Part shown: one piece after another, positions 32,156-40,965 of the stretch
Position numbering within the stretch: the stretch's first letter is position 1
Layout of the letters: every line of letters starts with the position of its first letter
Origin: Sva-07 sp963710625
GTDB taxonomy: Bacteria; Actinomycetota; Acidimicrobiia; Acidimicrobiales; Ilumatobacteraceae
DNA: 64,000 bases
Direction: 5' to 3'
Assembly (NCBI GenBank): GCA_963710625.1
Contig: CAVQBG010000017.1
Coordinates: 175,745 to 239,744, forward strand
The notes under the pieces: model-generated
The model's input: the letters and a program-made list of their open reading frames with translations, nothing else
Databases searched by the model: none
What the model was told of the DNA's origin: nothing
Translations under genes and position numbers: made by a program

Positions 32156-32806
32156 CTACCTGCGGCCTTCGACATGCACTCCGTCGTCCGTGCCATCGGA
32201 GTCGAACCCGCCATCCGCGGAATGGCGAGTGAGGCGACGCTCACCCAGCTCAACCTCGAACACTGTCCCATGGGGCAGCGTCAGCGCTAACGCGTCGTCG
32301 ACATCGAGATCGAGAAGCGAGCGAAGCAGCATCCGCCCGATCATCTCGTGGGCAACGATCAGGGGCGTGACCAAACCTGGCTGCCGAACGTGTTGGAGAG
32401 CACGCGCAGCCCGTACGTCGGCGTCGGCATAACTCTCTCCGCTGGGGAAGGTCCACCGGTACAAGTCCTGCCTGCGGCGCACCAGCTCCCCTGGGTGCCG
32501 GCCCTCGATCTCGTTGTTCGTCAAGCCTGCGAAGTCTCCATGGTGCACCTCCGTCAGGTCGTTGACGACCGTCACTGGCTGCTGCAGTACCGACGAGACG
32601 ATGGCGGCAGTCTCCCGGGCCCGCCCGAGGGGACTGGTGAAAATGTGATCGATGCCCAGTCCGCCGCAGAGGCTGGCCGCCTCCATCGCTTGGCTTCGCC
32701 CCGCAGCCGTGAGCGGCGAGTCGAGCTGGCCTTGTCGGCGCCGAACGCGGTTCCACTCGGTTTCGCCGTGCCGGATGAGGATCACCCGGTGGAGAAGTGA
32801 CGTCAC
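32156..32806 (-). CDS. Histidine phosphatase-family protein
   Basis: A 216-residue phosphoglycerate-mutase-fold enzyme. VILIRHGETEWNRVRRRQG is the RHG signature with the catalytic His, IFTSPLGRARETA the second Arg motif, EVHHGDFAGLTNNEIEGRHP the catalytic acid region, and LIVAHEMIGRMLLRSLL the second His. Likely a broad-specificity or nucleotide-directed phosphatase. The GTG at 32806 is preferred to upstream starts because the fold begins nine residues later. Confidence 0.87.
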   Translation of the reverse strand: MTSLLHRVILIRHGETEWNRVRRRQGQLDSPLTAAGRSQAMEAASLCGGLGIDHIFTSPLGRARETAAIVSSVLQQPVTVVNDLTEVHHGDFAGLTNNEIEGRHPGELVRRRQDLYRWTFPSGESYADADVRAARALQHVRQPGLVTPLIVAHEMIGRMLLRSLLDLDVDDALALTLPHGTVFEVELGERRLTRHSADGGFDSDGTDDGVHVEGRR

Positions 32807-33066
32807 GGGTCCATTCTGGCCGGACCCGATCTGTGGAGCACGTCCACCTATGAAGGCGCGAACGTGGCCGACCCACACCTCCGAGCCCCTGCTTGGGACG
32901 CGGTATTGGCCGAAACGGTTCCAGCGTCGACACGCACCCGCTCGTAATCACGTCGCGAAACGCTGCGACCCGCGCCGCATCGCCGGCGGACTCGGTCAGG
33001 ACGACGGGGTCGATCTGCCGCTCGTAGCGCGACCAACGCCCGTCGCTGGTTACGCGATGTTGTCGA

Positions 33067-33138
33067 GAGATTATGCAGTGTGCGACTTGGGCCGCGATGC
33101 GGCGCGCTACGTGTTGAGAGGAACGTGATATCGGGTGT
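33067..33138 (+). repeat. Cassette-boundary repeat
   Basis: GATTATGCAGTGTGCGA at 33069, core CTTGGGCCG at 33086-33094, GATGCGGCGCGC, right end GTGATATCGGGTG. GCCGC-GAT-GCGGC is a perfect stem. The first 27 bases are identical to repeat 1, 21 kb away. The rest of the 355-base gap (32807-33161) holds no gene; a fragment GCTTGGGACGCGGTATTGG at 32889 looks like another core remnant. Confidence 0.85.
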
Positions 33139-33161
33139 AGAAGTGTGCGGCCTTTCTCTGG

Positions 33162-34334
33162 TCAGCGTCGTTGCAGTCGATGCTCCGAGATCCAGCCGAC
33201 GGCGAAGTCGCTCAGCTCGCGCATCGGCAGTCGTCGGATCTCGCCAGCGCCGAGTGGAGCCCTGGTCTCGGTGCCGCCCGCGGCGGCGTAGGCATCGCCG
33301 AGCAGCACGAAGTCGCTTTCGTCGTAGTCGACATGGGAGTACTCCACCCAACGTTGCTGGCCGTCGATCAGCAGCGGAACACCATCTTGCGTCATGGGTG
33401 CGATTGCGCCGAGGGCACGGCATTCAGCGAGGTGGAGTGCGGTGTTGTTGGCGTGGCCCACGCCGATCAGCACGATGTCCGCCCCGGCCGCTTCGAGACG
33501 GGCCAGCGGCGATCGATCCCCGAGGCCATCGTCCAGGTCATGTTGACCCATCAACTCCGCGGCATGTGGTCCTTGCGCGATGAACCCGACTGCGGGATGG
33601 CCGCTGTGCACGACGCCGGGGAGTCGAGCGAAGCACTCGGCGACTGCCCCCATCCCGCGTAGCGGTGTGGTCATCGGGTCGAACGCCGGCCAGTTCGCCC
33701 GTATCGTCGGCCACCAGCTTTCGGGCACCGCGGGTGCCTGCCAATGTGACGGGTCGCTGAGCCCGGTCTGCGCGGGCATCACAATCGTGCCGTCGTCACC
33801 GACGACGGATCGCAGGGCACGGACCACCGCGACCGCGTTGCCGATCACCCATCCCAGCGCCGACAGTGAGCAGTGCACGATCACCGTCGAACCGGACCTC
33901 ACGCCGGCCGCACGCAGCGACGCCTCGACGTCGGTTTGGGTGACGGGGCGGTCCACTCGCGCGATCGCGGCGGCCTCGCCGGCCGGTTCGGGGACGACGG
34001 TCGCCTGGTGGAACCAGCATCGCCAGCCGTGCGTCGTCTGGCGCCACCATCCGGTGCGATGCACGGTCCCCGGGCCGCCGTCGTGGTGAGTCGTGTACCG
34101 CACGACGACGAGGCCGGCGATCTGCTGCCCGCTCATCGGACCGATCGTGATGCCATCCATTCCCGGCTCGGCAGCGAGCGTCGCCACGACATCGTCCCGA
34201 CTCCAGACACGCCCCGACTTGCCGATCTCGACGAAGTCGTCGGCGAGCAGCTCAGCAGCCCGGTCAGGATCGACCCGGCACGCCGGGTCGAGCAACTCGC
34301 GTTCCAACGCAACCGCAGCGTCGACGTCGTTCAC
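33162..34334 (-). CDS. AAC(3)-family N-acetyltransferase with N-terminal SnoaL/DUF4440-like domain
   Basis: A 390-residue fusion. Residues ~1-120 (ALERELLDPACRVDPDRAAE; LLADDFVEIGKSGRVWSRDD) form an NTF2-like DUF4440 domain. Residues ~135-390 are an antibiotic 3-N-acetyltransferase fold: GSTVIVHCSLSALGWVIGNA, VGDDGTIVMPAQTGLSDP, and AGADIVLIGVGHANNTALHL with the family's Gly-His-Asn run. AAC(3) enzymes acetylate aminoglycosides, but many chromosomal relatives act elsewhere. The fusion is unusual. The GTG at 34334 begins MNDVDAAV. Confidence 0.82.
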   Translation of the reverse strand: MNDVDAAVALERELLDPACRVDPDRAAELLADDFVEIGKSGRVWSRDDVVATLAAEPGMDGITIGPMSGQQIAGLVVVRYTTHHDGGPGTVHRTGWWRQTTHGWRCWFHQATVVPEPAGEAAAIARVDRPVTQTDVEASLRAAGVRSGSTVIVHCSLSALGWVIGNAVAVVRALRSVVGDDGTIVMPAQTGLSDPSHWQAPAVPESWWPTIRANWPAFDPMTTPLRGMGAVAECFARLPGVVHSGHPAVGFIAQGPHAAELMGQHDLDDGLGDRSPLARLEAAGADIVLIGVGHANNTALHLAECRALGAIAPMTQDGVPLLIDGQQRWVEYSHVDYDESDFVLLGDAYAAAGGTETRAPLGAGEIRRLPMRELSDFAVGWISEHRLQRR

Positions 34335-34392
34335 GGCGCCGACCGTACTGCGCCCGCCGGACCGGGCGATGCGGGGTATCACCGAACCCAGG

Positions 34393-34836
34393 TCAGTTGA
34401 GTGGCCACGCGGCAAGGAGATCTCGTGCGATCTCGTCGCGTCGCTCCGGTGAGAGGGCGTGGCCGTCCTTGAGATAGCCGAAGACGTCTGGGCCGCGCCG
34501 GTCGGCCGGCTGGTCCGGCATGCGGGGAACGACGTGCACGTGCAGGTGAGCGAATCCTTCGGCCTCCGCGAACAGCATCACGTAGGTCTTCTCACATCCG
34601 GTGACCGAGCGAAGCGCCACCGTTGCCTTGCGGAGCAGATCGCCAAGCGTGAGTGCCTCTCCGGAGGTGAGCTCATCGAGAGCATGCACATGGCGAAGCG
34701 GCACCAGCACGAGCCAACCGGCGAGACTCGAGTTGAAGTCGTGCGCCACCCGCCAACCGCCATCACGGACGAACCGCTCACGAAACGGTGCGTCCGGACC
34801 GGCCTGCTTGCATGCATAGCAATCAGTTGTAGGCAT
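34393..34836 (-). CDS. HIT-family nucleotide-binding hydrolase (copy 2)
   Basis: A 147-residue near-duplicate of the protein at 16592, with the same CxxC N-terminus (CYACKQAG) and triad HLHVHVVPRMPDQP. Differences are scattered and mostly conservative. The DNA similarity spans about 34395-34997, including ~150 bases upstream of the start and the first codons (ATGACCTC) of the phosphatase gene that follows copy 1. Here that gene is missing and replaced by a GNAT gene in the other orientation. Confidence 0.9.
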   Translation of the reverse strand: MPTTDCYACKQAGPDAPFRERFVRDGGWRVAHDFNSSLAGWLVLVPLRHVHALDELTSGEALTLGDLLRKATVALRSVTGCEKTYVMLFAEAEGFAHLHVHVVPRMPDQPADRRGPDVFGYLKDGHALSPERRDEIARDLLAAWPLN

Positions 34837-35009
34837 CGACAGAGTCTTGCCGACCCGCAGTTGCGCGTCGCTCGCCCACTCCGAATGGTCGCGGCTCTGT
34901 TCGCTACCGATCGCCGGGGCGCGGGCCCGCCGCGATCCTCGGTATGTGCGGCTCGACCCATCCGGGGCGTCTGCGAGCATGACTGCATGACCTCAGACCT
35001 CCGCTGTGC

Positions 35010-35516
35010 TCAGACGGCCAGTTGGCGGCGGTAGTAGATGAGGCGGAAGAAGTCGTTCGATGCCGGAGCGAGCTGGTTGTCGACCTCCCACCCTTCGCGC
35101 TCGTAGAAGTGCCGGGCTCGACGGTGGACTTCGACGACGCGGAGGCGAGCGCTGGATGCTCCGGTGTTTCGGATCCATTCGACGCCGGCGTTGAGCAAGC
35201 GTGCGGCGACGCCGGTTCCCCATGCGTCGGGATCGATGTAGAGCATTGTGATTTCCGGGAGGTCCCGTGGCGAGGGCAGGTTGAGTTCCGCCTGGACGAC
35301 GCCGAGGATGCGCTCTGAGTCGGGGAGAACGAAGACGTTTGCTGCGTCACTGTCGATGGCGCGACGCCAATCGAAGGTTTGTCGCTTCTGTGCTTCTTGC
35401 TCGAGCAGGCTCGAGTGGAGGTCAGGCGTATAGGCGGCCTTCCACGACCGCAGGTAGCACTTGACGATCCCGGGAACATCTCCATGCGCAGCTGGGCGGA
35501 CTGCGTTCTCGTTCAC
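35010..35516 (-). CDS. GNAT-family N-acetyltransferase
   Basis: A 168-residue GNAT. PEITMLYIDPDAWGTGVAAR is motif A (the usual R/QxxGxG/A reads GTGVAA), and RLRVVEVHRRARHFYEREGW motif B. Its N-terminus VRPAAHGDVPGIVKCYLRSW is standard. Cytoplasmic; acceptor unknown. Start GTG at 35516. It follows the truncated fragment left by the HIT duplication. No boundary repeat is visible on either side; the 235-base gap to 35752 holds nothing recognised. Confidence 0.85.
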   Translation of the reverse strand: MNENAVRPAAHGDVPGIVKCYLRSWKAAYTPDLHSSLLEQEAQKRQTFDWRRAIDSDAANVFVLPDSERILGVVQAELNLPSPRDLPEITMLYIDPDAWGTGVAARLLNAGVEWIRNTGASSARLRVVEVHRRARHFYEREGWEVDNQLAPASNDFFRLIYYRRQLAV

Positions 35517-35751
35517 CGAGCCAGTCTCGTCGACGCCGACATCGCTGAAGCGCCTCCGGGAGCCACGGACATCGCCTGCGCATCGTGAGCAGCTCGCTGG
35601 GAGCAGACGGTGGGCCCAGCGTTGCGCTCGGAGATCGCCCAGCTACTGAGACCTCGACGGCAACGCCCGAGTGGGTGTCGCCCGAGCATGCTTGATCGAA
35701 ACGCCGCAGGTCCGGCCCACCTGGGGTTGCAAGACTGCTGCGGTGGCAGCC

Positions 35752-36309
35752 ATGCCGGACACGATCCAAGCTCACCCACTGGTCCTGTCCAGGTGGCGAG
35801 GCCATGACGTCGACGACGTACTCGAAGCCGTTCGATCGAGCTTCCACGAACTCCAACAGTGGATGGACTGGGCCCAGACGATGCCGTCCCATGACGAGCA
35901 GCGTGCTGTCCTGACCGCCGGTCATGCTGCGTTCGAAGCCGGCACCGACTTCGGATACGTGTTCCGCGAGGCATCGACCGGCGCGCTCGTCGGTGGTGGC
36001 GGGGTGCACCGGCGAGTCGGTCCGGGCGCCGTGGAGATCGGCTACTGGGTGCGCAGCGATCGACACAACCGCGGCTACGCAACCACAGCCGTGGCGGCAC
36101 TCACCGATGCTGTGTTCGACCAGCTCGCGGACGTCGAGCGGATCGAGATCCACATGGACTGCGCGAACGTGGCCAGCGCTCGCATCCCGAACAAGCTCGG
36201 CTACGAGCTCTCGCACACTGAGCAACGCGAGAAACGGGCAGCCGCTCACACCGGTCACGCATTCGTCTGGCTGACCACCCGCACGTCGTGGACGAACCGA
36301 CCAACCTGA
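35752..36309 (+). CDS. RimJ/RimL-type GNAT acetyltransferase
   Basis: A 185-residue GNAT of the ribosomal-protein acetyltransferase type. LVLSRWRGHDVDDVLEAVRS opens the fold, EIGYWVRSDRHNRGYATTAV is the acetyl-CoA motif, and IHMDCANVASARIPNKLGY motif B. Proteins of this type modify N-termini or small molecules. The ATG at 35752 begins MPDTIQAHPLVL. It is the last-but-one gene of the island. Confidence 0.87.
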   Translation: MPDTIQAHPLVLSRWRGHDVDDVLEAVRSSFHELQQWMDWAQTMPSHDEQRAVLTAGHAAFEAGTDFGYVFREASTGALVGGGGVHRRVGPGAVEIGYWVRSDRHNRGYATTAVAALTDAVFDQLADVERIEIHMDCANVASARIPNKLGYELSHTEQREKRAAAHTGHAFVWLTTRTSWTNRPT

Positions 36310-36446
36310 CACCCGACCGACACGCCGGGCACGTCCCTGCGAGCCATGACCCGACCGCGAACCCGCACGGTCGATGCGCCGGTCCCCAGCGTCTTGGCGC
36401 GATTGCGGTCACGGCAACAGGAGTGGGGTGACCGTAGAGTCCCGAG

Positions 36447-37160
36447 ATGGTGGGGTCGACGCTTGTTCTGGTCCACAGCCCGTTGGTTGGGCCGTCCTCT
36501 TGGCGGCCGTTTGATGACGTTGCTCGCGCTCGCGGGGTCGATGTCGTTCGGCCGGATCTCACCGGTGTGGTGGATGCCGAACCGCCGCAGTGGCGGTATC
36601 TCGTCGACGCCGCGGTTGACTCGGCGTCGGACCGCCCCGAACTCGTCGTCGTCGGGCACTCGGGTGCTGGAGCCTTCCTGCCGGCGATCGCACATCGTCT
36701 GAGAGGTCGACTGCGAGCGGTCGTGTTCGTGGATGCCATCGTTCCGCCCAGCGCTGGCGAGCATCGCACCTCGGAACAGCTCTCGAAGTTCCTGGACGAC
36801 AAGACGGTCGACGGGCGGCTGCTGCCGTGGTTCGACTGGTGGCCACCAACGGTCGTGGACACGCTGGTGAGCTCACCGGAACAGCTCGAGGAGTTGCGGT
36901 TGGACATGCCCCGACTGCACCGCTCGTTCTACGACGCCCACATCCCAATGCCTGAGGGTTGGTCGAGTGGCCCATGCGTCTACCTACAACTCAGTCCCGC
37001 CTACGCCGAAGAGTCCCGGATCGCAAACGAACTCGGATGGCCGACCGCGTTCCTCGGTGGCTCGCATCTTTCGATCTTCACCGACCCGGTAGCCGTACTC
37101 GCCGCCGTCGAAGACCTCGTGGACCGAGTCGACTTGACGCCGTCTCCCGACATCGCCTGA
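36447..37160 (+). CDS. Alpha/beta hydrolase
   Basis: A 237-residue alpha/beta hydrolase. STLVLVHSPLVGPSSWRPF is the oxyanion strand, PELVVVGHSGAGAFLPAIAH the nucleophile elbow with GHSGAG, and LGGSHLSIFTDP the late catalytic-His region. Ester or lactone hydrolysis is likely; substrate unknown. It ends 15 bases before the last boundary repeat and is the rightmost gene of the island. Confidence 0.85.
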   Translation: MVGSTLVLVHSPLVGPSSWRPFDDVARARGVDVVRPDLTGVVDAEPPQWRYLVDAAVDSASDRPELVVVGHSGAGAFLPAIAHRLRGRLRAVVFVDAIVPPSAGEHRTSEQLSKFLDDKTVDGRLLPWFDWWPPTVVDTLVSSPEQLEELRLDMPRLHRSFYDAHIPMPEGWSSGPCVYLQLSPAYAEESRIANELGWPTAFLGGSHLSIFTDPVAVLAAVEDLVDRVDLTPSPDIA

Positions 37161-37174
37161 GTCGCAACTCTGAC

Positions 37175-37250
37175 GGGATTACGTGACGCGCGACTTGGGC
37201 CGCACTGCGGCGGCAAGCCTGTCGTCGCGCTCGGGATTATGCGTGTCGAT
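37175..37250 (+). repeat. Last cassette-boundary repeat (right end of island)
   Basis: GGGATTACGTGACGCGCGA, core CTTGGGCCG (37194-37202), right end GGGATTATGCGTGTCGATC. CTTG..CCGCA-C-TGCGG..CAAG is a near-perfect dyad at the core (37194-37217), and GCGCGAC / GTCGCGC pair across it. Rightward the sequence passes into the cyd operon. Confidence 0.85.
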
Positions 37251-37488
37251 CTGTTCGACGTTCAACGGGATCCGGCGAATGTTCAACGGATCGCGTTCCT
37301 GACACTCTGGTCGGCGCCGATGCACCGATTGTGACCACAGATCGAGGCACCCTCGCCACCGGACGAGCCTGGCCGAGATGGTCGACGTGCACCACACTGT
37401 CGTCCCCCATCTCGATCCGCAGGCAGCCGTCGCCTCGGGTGAGCCTCACGTCGAAGACCGAGGGCACCGGCTCGTCGCGGCTCAGCAC
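37237..37488 (-). CDS. Possible 83-residue protein downstream of cydC, ending inside the boundary repeat
   Basis: A GTG at 37488 overlaps the end of cydC and opens a frame starting (V)LSRDEPVPSVFDVRLTRG with coding-like composition (RLTRGDGCLRIEMGDDSVV, then HVDHLGQARPV). From about residue 55 the composition becomes irregular, and the frame stops at 37237 inside the last boundary repeat. It may be a small cyd-linked gene whose 3' end was replaced when the island arrived, or a chance frame. No family is recognised. Confidence 0.35.
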   Translation of the reverse strand: MLSRDEPVPSVFDVRLTRGDGCLRIEMGDDSVVHVDHLGQARPVARVPRSVVTIGASAPTRVSGTRSVEHSPDPVERRTDRHA

Positions 37489-39241
37489 GACACCACCGCG
37501 GCGGACGAGTCGGCGTTCTCGCGCTTCCAGAGACCCGCATACCGGCCTCCCAGTGCCAGGAGCTCGTCGTGGGTGCCGCGTTCGACGATTCGCCCCTCGT
37601 CGAGCACCAGCACTTCGTCGAGCGCATCGAGCCCGACGAGTCGGTGGGTGATGAGCAGCGTGGTACGACCTTCGGTCAGCGCGAGCAGGTCGGCCGTCAG
37701 GGCATCGGCGGTGGCGGTGTCGAGGTGTTCCCCGGCTCGTCGAGGACGAGGATCGGGAAGTCGGCGAGCAGCACGCGTGCCAGCGCCAGGCGCTGACGTT
37801 GGCCTCCCGAGAGCTGCGCGCCCCGTGCGCCGACCATCGTGTCGAGGCCATTGGGGAGTTCGTCGACCCACCCGAGCAAGCGCGCCCGGCGCAGTGCATC
37901 TCGGAGGTCGTCATCGGTCGCGTCGCTGCGGGCGAGGGTCAAGTTGGCCCTGATCGTGTTGTCGAAGACGTGAGCGTCTTGTTGAGCGTGCCCGATGATT
38001 CGGCGCACGTCGTCGGAGGCCATCGTCGAGACGTCGATTCCACCGATGTCGACCGATCCGTGCGTGAACGGGATGAAGCGGAGCAACACGTTGGCGAGCG
38101 TCGTCTTGCCCGCGCCGCTCACTCCCACGACGCCGACCCGTCGGCCGGCGGTGAGGTCGAGGTCGATGTCGACCAGCGCCGGCGCCCGACCCTGACCGTA
38201 CGTGGCGCACACCCCCTGCAACACGAGGTCGTACGGCGGATCGGGCGGCACTCGAGGGCCGATCGGCTCGTGCACGGGTTCGTCCGCATCGATCACGCCG
38301 AAGATGCGCGCCGCAGCACGCCGGACCTGTTCGAGCGCCTGGATCGCCGCCGGGAGCGGTTGGACCAATTCGAACGCCCCGAGTGGTACGAGGATCAGCA
38401 CGGCCAGGAACGTCGCGTTCATGTCGCCGTTCGCCACCCCACCGACCCCGATCACGGCCGCACCCCAGATCGCCAGACCGGTGAGCAGCGTGACCAACCC
38501 GTTGCCGATGCCGGCGGTCCGGGCGGACGCAGCAGAGATCTCGGTCAGCGTTCGATCGGCAGCGGTCACCAGTTCCAATTGATCGGGGATCGCTCCGTTG
38601 GCGACCAGGTCGGGTGCGCCTTCGACCAGATCGACGACGGCCGCCGCCAGCTCGGCTCGCGCCTGCGCCTGCTGCGCTTCGGACCGCCGCGCCAGACGCA
38701 TGCTGAGCAAGGGGACAGCGACGCCGGCCAACACCAGCGTGACCGCGAGCACGAGTGCTGCGCCCGGCGAGATCCAAGCGATCATCAACACGGTCAGTCC
38801 GCCGACGGTGAGTGCGATGGCGAATGCCGGGATCACCCTGATCATCAGGTCCTGCAGCGTGTCGACGTCGCCGACGAGACGTGCCAGCAGGTCACCCCGG
38901 TGATACGACGGGAGACCGGCAGGTGCGATCCGTTCCAGTCGCTCGTACACGCGGACGCGCAGGTCGGCGAGCGAGCGGAACGCAGCATCGTGTCCGACGA
39001 GCCGCTCGCCATACCTCGACAGTCCCCGCGACAGAGCGAACAGACGCACCCCTACGACCGCGACGCCGAGCGCCGCGATCGACGGCTGTTGGGAAGCGCG
39101 CGAGATGAGCCACCCTGACGTTGCGAGCAGGCCGATACCGCTTCCGGTGGCGGCGGCCCCGAGCAGGATGGCGAGCATCAATCGGCCGACGCGCGATCGG
39201 GCGAGCCCGAAGGTGCGACCGATGGGCGCGAGCTCGGTCAC
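37482..39241 (-). pseudogene. cydC: cydC, ABC exporter half of the CydDC type, one frameshift
   Basis: The N-terminal ~280 residues form six membrane spans (RTFGLARSRVGRLMLAILLG onward). The ATPase domain follows, with Walker A VVGVSGAGKTTLANVLL, signature LSGGQRQRLALARVLL and Walker B FPILVLDEPG. Right after DEPG the frame is lost. The expected continuation EHLDTATADALTADLL and the H-loop LLITHRLVG are in the next frame down to 37482. One G missing from the GGGG run near 37730 explains it; restored length is ~586 residues. CydDC exports thiols or heme-related compounds and is needed for bd oxidase assembly. It overlaps cydD by GTGA. Confidence 0.85.
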
Positions 39242-40965
39242 GACCGGCTACCGATCACGGCGGCAGGCGAGGTCTCGGCGAGCGCGAGTGGCACGACCCG
39301 ATCGGCGAGTTCGATCAGCGCCGGACGATGGGCGACGAGCAGCACGGTGCGCCCGACAGCCAGTCGCCGGATTGCGTCGATCACGCCGGATTCGGTGTCG
39401 CCGTCGAGCCCGGCTGTCGGCTCGTCGAGCAGCAGGAGCGGTGCGTCGCGGAGAAACGCCCGCGCCAGCGCCACCCGCTGGCGCTCACCGGCCGACAGGC
39501 CGACCCCCCGATCGCCGACCACGGTGTCCAGTCCGTCCGGCAACCGCTCGATCGTCGTGGTCAGTCCGGCGTCGGCGATCGCCGCGACGACGTCCTCGTG
39601 GGATGCGCCGGGCCGCCCGATGCGGACGTTGCGGTCGATCGACCCGGCGAAGAGGTGCGGCCGTTGCGGTACCCAGGCGATTCGGCGGCGCCATTCGTCG
39701 GGGTCGAGCTCCGCGAGGTCGACACCTCCGATCGACACCGTCCCGGCGGTCGGGGTGACGAAGCCGAGGATCGCCGACACCAACGTCGACTTGCCGGAAC
39801 CGCTGGGGCCGGTCACCGCGACGATCTCGCCGGGGTCGACGCGCAGCGACACCCCGTCCAGCGCGGGCCGGTCGCGATTCGGATAGCTGACGCGAAGTTG
39901 GTCGACGGTCAGCGCATGCTGGGTCGGCGACGGAATGTCGGTGCGTTCACCGCGTGGTGCCGCAGGTGCTTCCAGCACCTCGAACACCTGGTCGGCTGCC
40001 GACATCCCCTCGGCGCTGGCGTGATAGTTCTGGCCGACGAGCCGCAGCGGCAGATACGCCTCGGGAGCGAGCACGAGGATGAAGAACCCGGTGCGCAGAT
40101 CGATGTGGCCGTGCAACAGGCGCAAGCCGATCGACACGGCGACCAGCGCCACCGCGACGCTGGCGAGCAGCTCGAGCACGAGCGACGAGAGGAACGCGAT
40201 GCGCAACGTGGCCATGGTCGACCGGCGGTACTGACCCGTGACCGTGCGGATCGTCTCGATCTGCGCTTTCGAACGGCCGAAGACCTTGAGCGTCGTCAGT
40301 CCCTCCACCACGTCGAGGAAGTGTCCCGACAGCATCTGCAGTGCACCGAGTTGGCGGTCGGTGTGGATCCGGGTGACCAGGCCGATCAGGACCATGAACA
40401 CGGGGATCAGCGGGAGGGTGAACAGGATGATCGCTCCCGAGATCCAGTCCTCGCGGAAGACGACCGTGAGGATTGCGACCGGGACGATCACGGCCAGCAC
40501 GAGCTGCGGCAGGTAGCGGGAGTAGAAGCCGTCCAGGGCGTCGACGCCGCCGGTGGCAAGCGTCGTCACGTCACCGACCCGGTGCCCAGCCGCGGGCCCG
40601 TCCGATCCGACCCGCTCCACGAGCGCCGACCGCAGCTGCGACTTCACTGCGGCAGACGTGCGGTTCGCCGCAAGCTCGGTCACCCACGCGACCACGGCAC
40701 GGGCGACGATCACGCCGAGCAACACGAACAGCACGGTCCACAGCTCCGTCAGCCCCTCGCCGTCGGACACCGATCCGGCGACGACCGCCGCCAGCAGCCA
40801 CGCCTGCCAGATGATCAGGACGGCGGCGACGCTCCCGAGCACCACGGTCAGGCCGAGGTACCGGCGCGTGGTGTGGCCGAATCGGACGAGTCTCGGATCG
40901 ACGGCCCGACCGCGCCGGCTCGGCGACTCGTCGCCGGCGAGCGATGCTGGCCGTCGCTCGGTCAC
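39238..40965 (-). CDS. cydD: CydD, ABC exporter for cytochrome bd assembly
   Basis: A 575-residue half-transporter. The membrane domain (six spans, from YLGLTVVLGSVAAVLIIWQA) occupies residues ~25-320. The ATPase has Walker A VTGPSGSGKSTLVSAIL, signature GLSAGERQRVALARAFL, Walker B APLLLLDEPTAGLDG and H-loop VLLVAHRPAL. LDGFYSRYLPQLVLAVIVPV is characteristic of CydD. It pairs with CydC. A GTG start at 40965 overlaps the cydB stop by four bases. Confidence 0.92.
   Translation of the reverse strand: MTERRPASLAGDESPSRRGRAVDPRLVRFGHTTRRYLGLTVVLGSVAAVLIIWQAWLLAAVVAGSVSDGEGLTELWTVLFVLLGVIVARAVVAWVTELAANRTSAAVKSQLRSALVERVGSDGPAAGHRVGDVTTLATGGVDALDGFYSRYLPQLVLAVIVPVAILTVVFREDWISGAIILFTLPLIPVFMVLIGLVTRIHTDRQLGALQMLSGHFLDVVEGLTTLKVFGRSKAQIETIRTVTGQYRRSTMATLRIAFLSSLVLELLASVAVALVAVSIGLRLLHGHIDLRTGFFILVLAPEAYLPLRLVGQNYHASAEGMSAADQVFEVLEAPAAPRGERTDIPSPTQHALTVDQLRVSYPNRDRPALDGVSLRVDPGEIVAVTGPSGSGKSTLVSAILGFVTPTAGTVSIGGVDLAELDPDEWRRRIAWVPQRPHLFAGSIDRNVRIGRPGASHEDVVAAIADAGLTTTIERLPDGLDTVVGDRGVGLSAGERQRVALARAFLRDAPLLLLDEPTAGLDGDTESGVIDAIRRLAVGRTVLLVAHRPALIELADRVVPLALAETSPAAVIGSRS

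Larger units (their letters stand above)
10270..37250 (+). mobile_element. Accessory island: recombinase plus repeat-bounded gene cassettes
   Basis: This span runs from the integrase next to tRNA-Gly to the last boundary repeat at 37175-37250. It contains a recombinase, an excisionase-like protein and 31 small accessory genes, 14 on the plus and 17 on the minus strand. About twelve well-conserved and several degraded repeats lie between them, all in one orientation. No conjugation, replication or phage structural genes are present. The left limit is supported by the tRNA. The right limit is inferred from the last repeat and the start of the cyd operon, because no second copy of the tRNA 3' end was found. 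Confidence 0.55.

Noticed and set aside
11993..37250. Boundary repeats considered as simple transcription terminators
   Set aside because: Orientation is constant while gene orientation is not, the sequence (not just a stem) is conserved over 70-90 bp, and T-runs are absent.
37150..37300. Search for an attR copy of the tRNA-Gly 3' end near the right end of the island
   Set aside because: No match to GGTTCGATTCCCG or the acceptor end was seen here or elsewhere in the window, so the element's right end cannot be fixed by this criterion.
37697..37740. cydC frameshift considered as programmed frameshifting
   Set aside because: No slippery heptamer with a downstream structure is evident, CydC is not known to need it, and similar single-base shifts occur in several neighbours.
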